The translations under genes and the position numbers were made by a program. Positions 1 to 9,538 of a DNA stretch of 64,000 nt are shown here, piece by piece. This stretch comes from an uncultured Prevotella sp. (GTDB taxonomy: Bacteria; Bacteroidota; Bacteroidia; Bacteroidales; Bacteroidaceae). The stretch spans positions 43,074-107,073 of the forward strand of contig CAJOIX010000002.1 in the NCBI GenBank assembly GCA_905234815.1, read 5' to 3'. Every line of letters begins with the position of its first letter. Position 1 is the stretch's first letter. Below the pieces are notes generated by a model. It did not search any database and was not told where the DNA came from. It was given only the letters and a program-made list of their open reading frames with translations.

Positions 1-120
1 ACGGCCAAGGAGCTCGCCGCACGCATTGTCAGTCAAAAATTTGACAACACCTGTGAGATAACACTCGCCGTGCCACAATCAAAACGAGAAGAACTCATCA
101 ATCGGCTCAAGTCCCTTTGA
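1..120 (+). CDS. C-terminal fragment, possibly YigZ/IMPACT family
   Basis: The first frame is open from the window edge to a TGA at 118-120 and gives 39 residues ending in LINRLKSL. The start lies outside the window. The pattern 'IVSQKFDNTCEITLAV' resembles the C-terminal DUF1949 half of Bacteroidales IMPACT/YigZ proteins, but with so little sequence this is a tentative resemblance. The frame is credible because it stays open to the edge and is followed by about 120 bp of AT-rich DNA before the convergent tamL gene. It could equally be the end of an unrelated protein. Confidence 0.45.
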   Translation, partial: TAKELAARIVSQKFDNTCEITLAVPQSKREELINRLKSL

Positions 121-244
121 TATTTTTGAAGAAATTTCTCGCTCTGTAGCCTCTGACATTTTGCGTTTTGGCGACTATAATAATTCGTTAAAATTCACGA
201 CGTTAACCGATAATAATTTGCTTAAATTGTTGGCACGTTCCTAA

Positions 245-2551
245 TCAGAACGGATAGCCAATAGCCAAGTGTATGGACTGGGCATCGCGGAACGAAGGAA
301 TGTTGAAATAGCCGCTCTTGCTGGTCGAATACGGTAAATGAAGTCCCCAACCCCAATCCAGACGCACCACAAAATAGTCTAAGTCATAGCGCAGACCAAG
401 GCCGGTACCTGTAGCCATTTGCCGCGGCAGATTCTTTAGGCGGAACTTGGCTCCTTCGCGGTAGTCGTCAGAGTGAATGCCCCATACGTTACCCGCATCT
501 ATGAAGGCTGCGCCATAGAGATTTCCCCAAAGCGGGAAACGATACTCAAGGTTGAAAAGCAATTTCATATCGCCCGTCTGATCCATATACGACAGCTGCT
601 CGTTGGGAGCCACATAGTTGCCAGGACCTATGGAACGGATATTAAATGCACGGATGGAATTTGCTCCGCCCACATAGAACTGCTCATTATAGGGTGCTAC
701 TGTCGAATTGCCAAAGGCATAGAGTATGCCTGCAGCAGTATGGGCCACAAGCGAAGATTTTGCAGTGAGCAACCATGTTTTTCTAAAGTCGGTCTCCACC
801 TTCAAGAATTGTGCAAAGGGATTTTTAAACATGGTTTTCTCTTTCTCAGAAAACTTCTTTCCCGCAGCGAGATAGCCCACCGAAAGAATGTTACCTGCCT
901 CGCTCACTGATGTGCGCCAATAGACAGGATGACGATACGACGAAGGACTCGTTAGCGTATAGGTATAGCGCATCTTGGGGATAAACTGGTCGCGCATGGA
1001 GATGTCTAAATAGGGGTTTTCTGCACGCAGGCGGCGAAACTCTTCGGTTTCGCTGGCCATACGATCGTACTGAACAGAAAGAGGAGTGAATTCGTGGATA
1101 GACCGCTCGGAGAGTTGAAAACGATAGGTCCATTCGCCAGAAATGATATGGCGTTTGAAGTAACTTCCGCGGTTCTGCACATTGGTAGAAAGGCTCAATA
1201 TGGTGGAAGGTGTAGTAAAGAACCGCTTTCGCAGACGAATTCCGGGAAGGAGCAAACGCGGATACTCTACCGATGCACTCACACCATATTCATACGTATT
1301 GACGCGCGATGAGGTATTCTGATGTTTATGGCCTGTTTGCCATTCATAGTTGCCCCAGACATCGAGTGTGAGCGTTTCACCGCCACGGAACGCGTTACGC
1401 TTGTTAAAACCTAAAACAAGTCCCGGACCATACAAGCCATTTGTTTTACCCTTCAAATTGGACTCAATGTAGAAATCATAGCGCTTGTCAAACACGCAAT
1501 TCAATTGCAAATCGAGCGTGCCTATAGTTGAGACCGTATCACTGGGTATAAATTTAAAATCAATCATCGAGAAGAGCCCTGTGGCAGAGAGTTTATTCAT
1601 CGATTCCAAATAGTTATCGTAAGAATAAAGTGAACCACTGCGCAGTTTCAAATCGCGCATAATTACCCGCGAACGAATAGGAGAGCGGCGACCAGTATAA
1701 TGCACTGTAAACCGACGTCGGGAGAGGGAATCGGTGAGCCGCTCCATCATCCGCTTGCGCAGATTTACATCAATCTTTCCAATCTTCCATTGTCGCATGG
1801 CCACATCGGGTACGCCATCAGTCATTTGCAGCCACAGCAGCACTTTTCCTGGTGTAGTAAGCGTATCTGCCAAATATGATGAGTATGAAGGGCTGTAGTG
1901 GTAATAACCATTGTTGCGCAACAGCAGCGCGATGCGATTGCGTTCCGCTTCCAGGTTGGCAGCACTGAAAGGATCGTTTTTGTGAATAAGAGTTTCCGAT
2001 GCTTTCGAGTTAATCAAGCTATCGGCATTAGCAGGGAAATTGACATAAGCCAGCGAGTCGATGGTAAACAGCTGCCCCATCCTGACGGTATAAGCAATTT
2101 TTGCCTTTCGCTCATTGCGCATCGGCACTTCTTTGTGGTCAACCTGCCCATGAAAGTAGCCATTTTCAACCAATACTTCCTCGGCTACTGATTCACGCAA
2201 AGGTGCACCAACCTGACTTAAGAGCAACGGTTGCTTGGCAAATGTCTTATTCAGCCATTTCCCTACAGTTGTTTTTGAACCGGAAAATGCGTTCCATGCC
2301 CACAAACGGAAAGGAAAGGGAGAACGATAGTACGAACTGCCGAAGAGCGAACCGCTCGGTGCCGTGGCCAAAGCGGCCTCTATCTCTTCCATAGTTGAAG
2401 TGGCATGAGCACTTTGCTCGTAATCCTGAAAGTCAATAGGCTTTAAACCCACATAGAGTTGCTCGCCAGCGGGCAGATTGCTTGTAGAAGAGCAACTGCT
2501 CACGAGGAAAATGACTGTGATATATAGCGATAAGAAATATCTTAACTTCAT
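245..2551 (-). CDS. tamL: TamL-type outer-membrane assembly lipoprotein (Omp85/BamA family)
   Basis: A 768-residue lipoprotein of the Omp85 superfamily, expected to sit in the outer membrane and help insert or export proteins with an inner-membrane TamB partner. The N-terminus has a signal peptide with the lipobox LVSSC at about residue 20. The first half resembles POTRA-type repeats and the second half a 16-strand barrel, with surface-antigen motifs such as 'GGANSIRAF' and 'FIDAGNVW' and a terminal phenylalanine (GYPF). The combination of lipid anchor and Omp85 barrel is typical of Bacteroidota TamL. The ORF track begins at a TTG; the ATG at 2551 (MKLRYF) gives a proper signal peptide and is preferred. 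No tamB is visible nearby. The gene is divergent from batA. Confidence 0.8.
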   Translation of the reverse strand: MKLRYFLSLYITVIFLVSSCSSTSNLPAGEQLYVGLKPIDFQDYEQSAHATSTMEEIEAALATAPSGSLFGSSYYRSPFPFRLWAWNAFSGSKTTVGKWLNKTFAKQPLLLSQVGAPLRESVAEEVLVENGYFHGQVDHKEVPMRNERKAKIAYTVRMGQLFTIDSLAYVNFPANADSLINSKASETLIHKNDPFSAANLEAERNRIALLLRNNGYYHYSPSYSSYLADTLTTPGKVLLWLQMTDGVPDVAMRQWKIGKIDVNLRKRMMERLTDSLSRRRFTVHYTGRRSPIRSRVIMRDLKLRSGSLYSYDNYLESMNKLSATGLFSMIDFKFIPSDTVSTIGTLDLQLNCVFDKRYDFYIESNLKGKTNGLYGPGLVLGFNKRNAFRGGETLTLDVWGNYEWQTGHKHQNTSSRVNTYEYGVSASVEYPRLLLPGIRLRKRFFTTPSTILSLSTNVQNRGSYFKRHIISGEWTYRFQLSERSIHEFTPLSVQYDRMASETEEFRRLRAENPYLDISMRDQFIPKMRYTYTLTSPSSYRHPVYWRTSVSEAGNILSVGYLAAGKKFSEKEKTMFKNPFAQFLKVETDFRKTWLLTAKSSLVAHTAAGILYAFGNSTVAPYNEQFYVGGANSIRAFNIRSIGPGNYVAPNEQLSYMDQTGDMKLLFNLEYRFPLWGNLYGAAFIDAGNVWGIHSDDYREGAKFRLKNLPRQMATGTGLGLRYDLDYFVVRLDWGWGLHLPYSTSKSGYFNIPSFRDAQSIHLAIGYPF

Positions 2552-2656
2552 GTTCAATATGGTTTATACCCGACAAAAATAGTAAAAATACATCTAATAA
2601 AATTTAAATAACCGTATTTTCTATATCATTGGTTTCCTCATTCTGAGATTTTTTAC

Positions 2657-2664
2657 TACTTTTG
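2657..2664 (+). promoter_or_regulatory. Bacteroidetes-type -7 element before batA
   Basis: TACTTTTG matches the TAnnTTTG consensus and lies 47 bp before the batA ATG, in the gap between the divergent tamL and batA genes. The -33 position holds only a partial match (TTTCC). It would start the bat operon. Confidence 0.5.
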
Positions 2665-2711
2665 AAAACCAAAATCGGCATTGCCGGTTGAATAATTCAA
2701 GAACGCACAAG

Positions 2712-3710
2712 ATGACCTTTGCATCACCATACTACTTTTTTGCACTCATTCCGCTTGTCATATACATCTGCTGGTATTGCGTTGTAGGGTATAAAAAGCA
2801 TTCCGCACTTGTTTATAGCGACATTGTGGCATTCCGCAAATTGCCCCGGAGTTTGCGCCAGCGGTTGATTCATCTGCCTTTTATGCTTTGGGTGGCAGCC
2901 TATGCGCTGGCTGTCGTTGCACTTGCAAGGCCTCAATCGCGCACTGCCTGGAGCGAACGTGAGACGGAAGGTATTGATATCATGCTGGCCATGGATGTCT
3001 CCACTTCCATGCTTGCTGAAGATTTGCGCCCCAATCGTCTGGAAGCAGCAAAAGAAGTGGCCCTTAACTTCATTGCAGACCGGCCAAACGATAATATCGG
3101 TTTGACCGTATTTGCCGGAGAAGCTTTCACACAATGCCCGCTGACTACCGACCACACCTCGCTGCTTAACCTGCTGCAAGCAGTGAAAAGCGATATCGCC
3201 TACAACGGACTTATTGAAGACGGGACCGCAATAGGTATGGGTATTGCCAACGCCATCAATCGGCTGAAAACATCCAAGACAAAAAGTAAAATTATCATTC
3301 TTCTGACCGATGGTAGTAATAATCGTGGTGACATATCGCCCATGACTGCTACCGAGATTGCCAAAAGTCTCGGAATACGCATCTATACCATTGGCGTTGG
3401 TACGAATGGAACTGCCCCATATCCCATGCAAGTAGGCGGGACGATACAATATGTGAATATGCCTGTTGAGATAGACCAAAAGACGCTCGCGCAAATTGCA
3501 GCAGCCACCGATGCTAACTTCTATCGTGCCACAAACAACAAAGAACTGGCAGAAATCTATTCGGCTATTGACAAATTGGAAAAATCAAAGTTAAGTGTGA
3601 GCAGTTTCTCCAAATTACACGAACGCTACCAATTGTTTGCCGCTCTGGCCGCACTGTGCCTGCTTTTACAATTGCTGTTGGGTATGACCATTTTTAAACA
3701 TTTGCCATGA
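2712..3710 (+). CDS. batA: BatA, VWA-domain membrane protein
   Basis: A 332-residue inner-membrane protein with two N-terminal hydrophobic segments, a von Willebrand factor A domain (about residues 80-270) and a C-terminal transmembrane helix. The MIDAS metal site is visible as 'DVSTS' with a later 'LTDGS'. Bat proteins belong to the Bacteroidota aerotolerance/stress operon and are thought to form periplasmic complexes; their exact function is unsettled. The ORF track starts at a TTG 24 bases upstream; the ATG at 2712 (MTFASPYYF) matches the usual BatA start and is chosen. It overlaps batB by 4 bases (ATGA), indicating translational coupling. No MoxR ATPase or DUF58 gene precedes it, unlike the usual arrangement. 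Confidence 0.92.
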   Translation: MTFASPYYFFALIPLVIYICWYCVVGYKKHSALVYSDIVAFRKLPRSLRQRLIHLPFMLWVAAYALAVVALARPQSRTAWSERETEGIDIMLAMDVSTSMLAEDLRPNRLEAAKEVALNFIADRPNDNIGLTVFAGEAFTQCPLTTDHTSLLNLLQAVKSDIAYNGLIEDGTAIGMGIANAINRLKTSKTKSKIIILLTDGSNNRGDISPMTATEIAKSLGIRIYTIGVGTNGTAPYPMQVGGTIQYVNMPVEIDQKTLAQIAAATDANFYRATNNKELAEIYSAIDKLEKSKLSVSSFSKLHERYQLFAALAALCLLLQLLLGMTIFKHLP

Positions 3711-4747
3711 GATTTGAAAATCCGATATTTCTTTGGTTGCTTTGTGCATTACCACTTCTGCTCCTGATACGCTTCTATCTCTGGCGGCACCAGCAAACAC
3801 TGATGCGTAGGCTGGGGGAGTGGTCACTACTGAAAAAACTAATTCCCGACCGCTCTGGCCGCCGACAACTGACCAAATTCATCCTTCTGCTTTCTGCAAT
3901 GGCGTGTCTTATCATTGCACTGGCACGACCACAAATGGGCAGCAAAATATCTAAAGATAAGCGTCAGGGAATTGAGGTGATGATTTGTCTGGATATCAGC
4001 AACTCCATGCGTGCCACGGATGTGAGTCCATCGCGCTTGGAAAAAAGCAAATTGCTGGTTGAAAACTTGGTTGATCACTTCCAGAACGACCGTATCGGAT
4101 TAGTGGTTTTTGCAGGCGATGCCTTTGTGCAACTGCCCATCACTGCTGATCACGTTTCAGCAAAGATGTTCCTCAATAGTGTAGATCCATCGCTTATTAC
4201 CACCCAAGGCACAGACATTGCTGCCGCAATTAAATTGTCCGCTAACACTTTCTCGCAAAATAAGCCCATAGGAAAGGCTATTGTGCTTATTACTGATGGC
4301 GAAGACCACGAAGGAGGTGCAGCCGAGGCAGCACGCGATGCACACAAAAAAGGTATCAATGTCTATATCTTAGGTGTCGGTACAAATACTGGGGCACCTG
4401 TTCCTGATGGAGCTGGCGGTTATTTGACCTCGCAGGAGGGACAGACGGTTGTGTCGAGCCTGAACGAAGATATGTGTAAAGAAGTTGCTCAAGCCGGTAA
4501 GGGAACATATATACACGTAACCAACACCAGTGCTGCACAACAAAGCATCAATCATGAACTCACGCGTCTGGAACAAGGTGAAATAGACAGCGTTATCTAT
4601 AGCGAATACGACGAACAGTATCAGACGTTCATAATACTTGCACTGATTCTGTTGTTAACCGATGCCTCCATCTTGAATGTGAAGAACCCGCATTTGCAGC
4701 GCATCAATATACTCCGACGAAAGAAAAAGGCTGACAATGAAAAATAA
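3707..4747 (+). CDS. batB: BatB, VWA-domain membrane protein
   Basis: A 346-residue paralogue of BatA with the same plan: two N-terminal membrane helices, a VWA domain with the MIDAS motif 'DISNS' and 'ITDGED', and a C-terminal helix near residue 310. It starts inside the batA stop (ATGA overlap) and overlaps batC by 11 bases, so the three genes are almost certainly co-translated. Sequence between the MIDAS motifs is clearly diverged from BatA, as is normal for the pair. Expected location is the inner membrane with the VWA domain in the periplasm or cytoplasm depending on topology, which cannot be decided here. Confidence 0.92.
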   Translation: MRFENPIFLWLLCALPLLLLIRFYLWRHQQTLMRRLGEWSLLKKLIPDRSGRRQLTKFILLLSAMACLIIALARPQMGSKISKDKRQGIEVMICLDISNSMRATDVSPSRLEKSKLLVENLVDHFQNDRIGLVVFAGDAFVQLPITADHVSAKMFLNSVDPSLITTQGTDIAAAIKLSANTFSQNKPIGKAIVLITDGEDHEGGAAEAARDAHKKGINVYILGVGTNTGAPVPDGAGGYLTSQEGQTVVSSLNEDMCKEVAQAGKGTYIHVTNTSAAQQSINHELTRLEQGEIDSVIYSEYDEQYQTFIILALILLLTDASILNVKNPHLQRINILRRKKKADNEK

Positions 4748-5441
4748 ATTACTACTCTTACTTCTTTTTGCATGCTTCTTACCACTCGCTACCTGTGCAC
4801 AAGCTGACAGGAAATACATACGCAATGGAAACAAACAGTTTCATCAAAAAGAATTCAATCAGGCAGAGCAATTCTATCGTCAGGCTTTGGCGGTAAATGC
4901 CAATAACGCTGTGGCGCACTACAATCTGGGCTGCGCGCTGCTCATGCAGCAAAAAGATTCGCTGGCTGCACAACAATTTGAGCGGGCGGGAAAGATGTCA
5001 ACAGACAAAAATCGACGAGCCATGGCTTACCATAATCTGGGCGTACTGCTACAAACCCACCAGCAATATGGCCAAGCCATAGAAGCATATAAAGAGAGTC
5101 TGCGAGCTAATCCTGACGACAATGAGACCCGCTACAATCTGGCGCTCTGCCAGAAACTGCAGAAAAAACAACCTCAAAATCAGCAAAAGCAGCAACAAAG
5201 CCAACAGCAGAAAAAAAATCAACAAAATCAGCAACAGGAAAACAAAGACCAGCAACAGAATAAAAATAATCCTAACGAGCAGGACAATAATCAAAAAGAT
5301 AACAGTCAACCTGAGCAAATGAGCAAAGAGAATGCAGAACAAATGCTCAATGCGGTGTTGCAAAAGGAAAAACGCACCAAAGAGAAGGTGGATAAAGCCA
5401 TGAAAGCAGGTAGCCGTAAGCGCTTAGAAAAGAACTGGTAA
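4737..5441 (+). CDS. batC: BatC, periplasmic TPR protein
   Basis: A 234-residue exported protein. After a signal peptide ending near 'LATCAQA' there are about three tetratricopeptide repeats (residues 30-135), with typical 'AVAHYNLGCALL' and 'ETRYNLALCQK' helices. Residues 140-195 are an unusual low-complexity tract made almost only of Gln, Lys and Asn, followed by a charged helix rich in Lys and Glu. BatC is thought to be a protein-interaction partner of the other Bat proteins. It overlaps batB by 11 bases and is 15 bases before batD. The Gln/Lys/Asn tract looks disordered; its role is unknown. Confidence 0.88.
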   Translation: MKNKLLLLLLFACFLPLATCAQADRKYIRNGNKQFHQKEFNQAEQFYRQALAVNANNAVAHYNLGCALLMQQKDSLAAQQFERAGKMSTDKNRRAMAYHNLGVLLQTHQQYGQAIEAYKESLRANPDDNETRYNLALCQKLQKKQPQNQQKQQQSQQQKKNQQNQQQENKDQQQNKNNPNEQDNNQKDNSQPEQMSKENAEQMLNAVLQKEKRTKEKVDKAMKAGSRKRLEKNW

Positions 5442-5456
5442 AGTATCAACAAGACA

Positions 5457-7853
5457 ATGGGTTTCAAAAAATACATTCTTATCGTTTCACTCTTGTTGTT
5501 GACGGTGATGGCAGCAGAAGCGCAATCCATCAGCGCTTCTGCACCAGCGCACGTGGCAACAGGGGAAAACTTCCGACTCTCTTATACGGTTAATTCGCAA
5601 GATGTTGAAGGATTTAGAGCTGCTTCCATCCCTGCAGGACTGGAAGTTGTGGCTGGGCCATACACCTCTAGCCAATCGAACTTTCAAATCATTAACGGAC
5701 ATACATCATCGTCGAAGACCATCACTTATACATACACCATCTATGCAGAGAAAGCAGGCACATACACTATTCCTGCTGCCCATGCCACGGTAGAAGGAAA
5801 ACGCATACAATCAAATCAGGTAAAGGTAATAGTATCAGGTAGCAATGTTCCTGCACATTCCAATGCGCCCAAGATGCACGATGAAGATCAGGCTTATGTA
5901 CCTGCAGGTAACGAACTGTTTATAAAAGTCTCAGCCAACAAAGCCCGCGTCTATGAACAAGAGCCAGTATTGCTCACCTATAAAGTTTATACTACCCAGC
6001 AACTGACCCAATTGGAGGGGAAAATGCCAGATTTAAAGGGATTCCATACTCAGGAAATGCCCCTCCCACAACAGAAGCAGTTTCATGTAGAAACTCTCAA
6101 AGGACGCAAATACAACTGTGTGACATGGAGCCAATACGTGCTGTTTCCACAGATGACAGGTAAAATTGAAGTTCCAGCCATCACCTACAAGGGTATAGTG
6201 ATACAACCACTGAAATCGGTGGATCCTTTTGAAGCTTTTTTCAATGGTGGCTCAGGCTACAGGGAAGTGAAAAAGACAATCGTAGCGCCAGCCATAACTC
6301 TGCAAGTAGACCCCCTTCCTAAACGGCCTGACAATTTTTCCGGAGGAGTAGGGAAATTTGACATTACGACCAAAGCAGATCAAACAACGGTAAAGACAGG
6401 CGATGCCTTCCATCTCTATGTCACAGTGAGTGGGACGGGCAATCTCAAACTGCTAAAACAACCAACAATCCAGTTCCCGACATCTTTTGATGTTTATGAT
6501 CCCAAGACAACAGATCAAAGTCAACTTACGGCCAATGGAGTAGAAGGAGCTGTGATATACGAATTTATTGCCATTCCCAACACACCAGGCAAGTTTACCA
6601 TTCCTGCTGTCGAGTTCACATATTTCGACACTCAAATAAAACAATACGTTACTAAACGCACAAATCCTATAGATATAGAAGTGCAAAAAGGGAAAGGTAA
6701 GGCTGGCGTTGTAGCACAATTTGCGGAAAAAGACAAAGACATTCGCCCGCTAAAAATGGACGATGACGACAAAGAGACTCATTTCTTTGCTTCCAGCCAA
6801 CATTTTATTGCTTTATTTTCTTTGACTGTTTGTTTCCTGCTCTTGGTTGTTATCTTGCGCCGGCGTGCACAACTCAATGCAGATTTGGTCCGTACACGCA
6901 ACAAAAAAGCCACTCGCATTGCCCATAAACGCCTGCAAAAAGCAGTCCGATTGATGAAGACCGGCCAGTCTGATGCTTTCTTCGACGAAGTGCTACGCGC
7001 ATTGTGGGCCTTCGTGGGTTTCAAACTGAACATACCCATGCAAGACCTCTCGCGTGAAAATGTTGCTGAAAAACTGAAGGAGCAGAATTTGAACGAACAG
7101 CTCATTAACAATTATATAGCCGCCATTGACGAATGTGAGTTCATGCGGTATGCCCCAGACGATGTGGAAGGAAATATGAAGCAAACTCTTGAAAAGGCTC
7201 TTCAATCAATCGAAGAGATTGAAGATAACATCAAAACCCCACATCGTTACTGGTTTTGGCGCAATTTGGTGCTCCTTGCTATATGTTTTACAACACTCAG
7301 CCTGCAGGCTAAAGATAAACAAACTGCTGATAGCCTTTTCATGCAAGGAAACTACCAGCAGTCTATTGCAATCTACGAGCAACTACTGCACGACTCTCAT
7401 CCCTCATCTCTCACTTCGGATCTCTACTACAACTTAGGCTGTGCCTATTATCGCACAAACGATATGGAGCACGCAGTCGAGATGTTTGATCACGCATTAA
7501 AACTAAATCCGGCCGATACTGATACACGGTTCAACCTTCAGTTGGCACGCAGCAAAGCTGGTGGGAAATATACAGAGGAATCTCATCTTTTCTTCGTCAC
7601 ATGGTATCAGGAATTGGTGTATCTTTTCAGTGTCGATACCTGGGCAGTCATCGGAACAATAGCTTTGCTACTATTCTTCTGCGCCTCGCTACTTTTCCTG
7701 TTTACATACCGCCTCCTGTGGCGACGAATAGGATTCTATTCTGCCATTGGAATGTTGATACTCTTTATTCTAAGCCATATTTTTGCATATCAGCAGCAAC
7801 AACAAATCAACAATGAAAAGACACACATTACTTTACAGAAATCAACAAAATGA
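5457..7853 (+). CDS. batD: BatD-BatE fusion protein
   Basis: A 798-residue protein that joins two usually separate genes. Residues 1-440 are an exported BatD (oxygen-tolerance) region with immunoglobulin-like beta modules after a signal peptide; a membrane helix follows near 447-468 and a basic helical cytoplasmic stretch to about 590. A second hydrophobic segment near 598-616 looks like the former signal peptide of BatE; it is followed by TPR units (about 624-700) and two more membrane helices (about 728-748 and 758-778), which is the layout of BatE. No stop codon separates the halves. The last codon overlaps queA by 4 bases. A sequencing error joining two genes is unlikely because the linker encodes a sensible membrane segment. 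Confidence 0.85.
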   Translation: MGFKKYILIVSLLLLTVMAAEAQSISASAPAHVATGENFRLSYTVNSQDVEGFRAASIPAGLEVVAGPYTSSQSNFQIINGHTSSSKTITYTYTIYAEKAGTYTIPAAHATVEGKRIQSNQVKVIVSGSNVPAHSNAPKMHDEDQAYVPAGNELFIKVSANKARVYEQEPVLLTYKVYTTQQLTQLEGKMPDLKGFHTQEMPLPQQKQFHVETLKGRKYNCVTWSQYVLFPQMTGKIEVPAITYKGIVIQPLKSVDPFEAFFNGGSGYREVKKTIVAPAITLQVDPLPKRPDNFSGGVGKFDITTKADQTTVKTGDAFHLYVTVSGTGNLKLLKQPTIQFPTSFDVYDPKTTDQSQLTANGVEGAVIYEFIAIPNTPGKFTIPAVEFTYFDTQIKQYVTKRTNPIDIEVQKGKGKAGVVAQFAEKDKDIRPLKMDDDDKETHFFASSQHFIALFSLTVCFLLLVVILRRRAQLNADLVRTRNKKATRIAHKRLQKAVRLMKTGQSDAFFDEVLRALWAFVGFKLNIPMQDLSRENVAEKLKEQNLNEQLINNYIAAIDECEFMRYAPDDVEGNMKQTLEKALQSIEEIEDNIKTPHRYWFWRNLVLLAICFTTLSLQAKDKQTADSLFMQGNYQQSIAIYEQLLHDSHPSSLTSDLYYNLGCAYYRTNDMEHAVEMFDHALKLNPADTDTRFNLQLARSKAGGKYTEESHLFFVTWYQELVYLFSVDTWAVIGTIALLLFFCASLLFLFTYRLLWRRIGFYSAIGMLILFILSHIFAYQQQQQINNEKTHITLQKSTK

Positions 7854-9043
7854 ATACAAAGAATATACGAATAGAGGATTATAACTACCCGTTACCCGAC
7901 GAGCGAATAGCCAAGTATCCGCTTCAACAGCGCGATCACAGCAAACTCTTGGTGTATCAGCATGGGCAGGTGAGTGAAGACCACTTCTTCAATCTGCCCA
8001 ACTATATACCAACAGGCACACTCATGGTATTTAACAATACACGAGTGATTCAAGCACGGCTCCATTTTCAAAAAAGTACGGGAGCACAGATTGAAGTATT
8101 TCTACTGGAACCAGCGCTACCAGCCGACTATGAACAGATATTCCAAACTCGTGGATCATGCGATTGGGTCTGCATGATTGGCAATCTAAAAAAATGGAAA
8201 GAAGGCTCGATACAGCTACAATTAGGTGAAATATCAATACAAGCCACAAGGGTAGGGGAGCGCGGCACAGGTATTCAGGTGCACTTTAAGTGGGAACCGA
8301 AATCGCTATCGTTCGCTGAAATCATTGACCGAGCAGGGGAACTGCCTATTCCTCCTTATCTCAATCGGCAAACTGAACAAAGTGATTTAACTACATATCA
8401 AACTGTTTACAGTAAAATTAAAGGTTCTGTGGCAGCACCTACAGCTGGGCTGCATTTCACTGAAAGTGTTTTGCAATCAGTTCATAAAAAAGGTATTGAT
8501 ATTGAAGAAGTTACACTACACGTTGGTGCGGGTACTTTTAAACCTGTCAAATCAGAAGAAATTGCCGATCACGATATGCACACGGAATATTTTGCCGTGA
8601 AACTTTCAACCATCGACGCTTTGCTCAACCATGAAGCCAAGGCTTTAGCCGTGGGCACCACCAGCGTAAGGACACTTGAAAGTCTTTACTATATTGGCCT
8701 GCAGTTGCGCAAAAATAGCCCTGATGCACTTCACGTAAGACAATGGTTACCTTACGAAAACAACGAAGAAATAACTCCCATAAATGCACTCATTACCATC
8801 AAAGAGTATTTGGAAAAGAACCATCTATCTGTGCTACATGCAAGCACCCAGATTATCATCGCCCCTGGATATGATTACAAGATTGTAAAGGCAATGGTTA
8901 CTAATTTCCACCAACCTAAAAGCACACTACTTTTGCTGGTAAGTGCCTTTGTAAAAGGTGACTGGAAAACCATCTATCAGTACGCTTTACAACATCAATT
9001 CCGTTTTTTGTCCTACGGAGACAGCAGTATCCTCATTCCTTAA
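7850..9043 (+). CDS. queA: S-adenosylmethionine:tRNA ribosyltransferase-isomerase
   Basis: A 397-residue cytoplasmic enzyme that transfers the ribosyl group of SAM to the 7-aminomethyl-7-deazaguanine base in tRNA, giving epoxyqueuosine. Family motifs are clear: the N-terminal 'PDERIAKYPL', 'FNNTRVIQARL', 'APTAGLHFT' and the late 'AMVTNFHQPKSTLLLLVSAF'. It is longer than the roughly 350 residues of E. coli QueA, which is usual for Bacteroidota. It overlaps the BatD/E stop by 4 bases and so is probably the last gene of the bat operon; linkage with bat genes is common in the group and need not mean a shared function. Confidence 0.93.
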   Translation: MNTKNIRIEDYNYPLPDERIAKYPLQQRDHSKLLVYQHGQVSEDHFFNLPNYIPTGTLMVFNNTRVIQARLHFQKSTGAQIEVFLLEPALPADYEQIFQTRGSCDWVCMIGNLKKWKEGSIQLQLGEISIQATRVGERGTGIQVHFKWEPKSLSFAEIIDRAGELPIPPYLNRQTEQSDLTTYQTVYSKIKGSVAAPTAGLHFTESVLQSVHKKGIDIEEVTLHVGAGTFKPVKSEEIADHDMHTEYFAVKLSTIDALLNHEAKALAVGTTSVRTLESLYYIGLQLRKNSPDALHVRQWLPYENNEEITPINALITIKEYLEKNHLSVLHASTQIIIAPGYDYKIVKAMVTNFHQPKSTLLLLVSAFVKGDWKTIYQYALQHQFRFLSYGDSSILIP

Positions 9044-9076
9044 AATAGTTTCACTAATTCACATTTTTTATTTATC

Positions 9077-9538
9077 ATGGAAAAAACACTCGTTCTTCTC
9101 AAGCCCAGCTGCGTGCAACGCAATCTCATGGGCGAAATCATAACCCGTTTTGAACGTCGCGGACTGCGTATTGCCGGTCTAAAAATGATGCAGCTCGACC
9201 TGCCCATTCTCAAGGAGCATTATGCCCATCTGGCAAATAAGCCCTTTTTCCCAACTCTAGCAGCATCAATGATGGCATCGCCTGTTGTAGCCCTGGCCAT
9301 TGAAGGCATTGATGCCGTGCAAGTGGTACGCACCATGACTGGCGCTACCAATGGACGTGCCGCAGCACCTGGAACCATTCGTGGTGATTTCTCTATGAGT
9401 AATCAACAAAACATTGTCCACGCTTCAGACTCACCTGAAAACGCACTCATCGAACTGAAACGCTTCTTCCGCGATGAAGAAATCTTTGACTACGAAGCCG
9501 GACAACATGCATTTGTCTATGGTTCCGATGAGAAATAA
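9077..9538 (+). CDS. ndk: Nucleoside diphosphate kinase
   Basis: A 153-residue enzyme transferring the gamma phosphate from ATP to nucleoside diphosphates through a phosphohistidine. The active-site histidine lies in 'NIVHASDS', and the nucleotide-binding stretch 'MTGATNGRAAAPGTIRGDF' is present. Length and termini are normal for the family. It starts 33 bases after queA with no obvious terminator between, so it may be read from the bat-queA transcript. Its last 11 bases overlap the start chosen for the next TPR gene. Confidence 0.95.
   Translation: MEKTLVLLKPSCVQRNLMGEIITRFERRGLRIAGLKMMQLDLPILKEHYAHLANKPFFPTLAASMMASPVVALAIEGIDAVQVVRTMTGATNGRAAAPGTIRGDFSMSNQQNIVHASDSPENALIELKRFFRDEEIFDYEAGQHAFVYGSDEK

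Noticed and set aside
2724-3494. Minus-strand ORF of 256 residues
   Set aside because: Antisense to batA, which has intact MIDAS motifs and operon overlaps.
9474-9527. N-terminal extension of the TPR protein inside ndk
   Set aside because: The extension would put 18 polar residues before the signal peptide; ATG 9528 is better.
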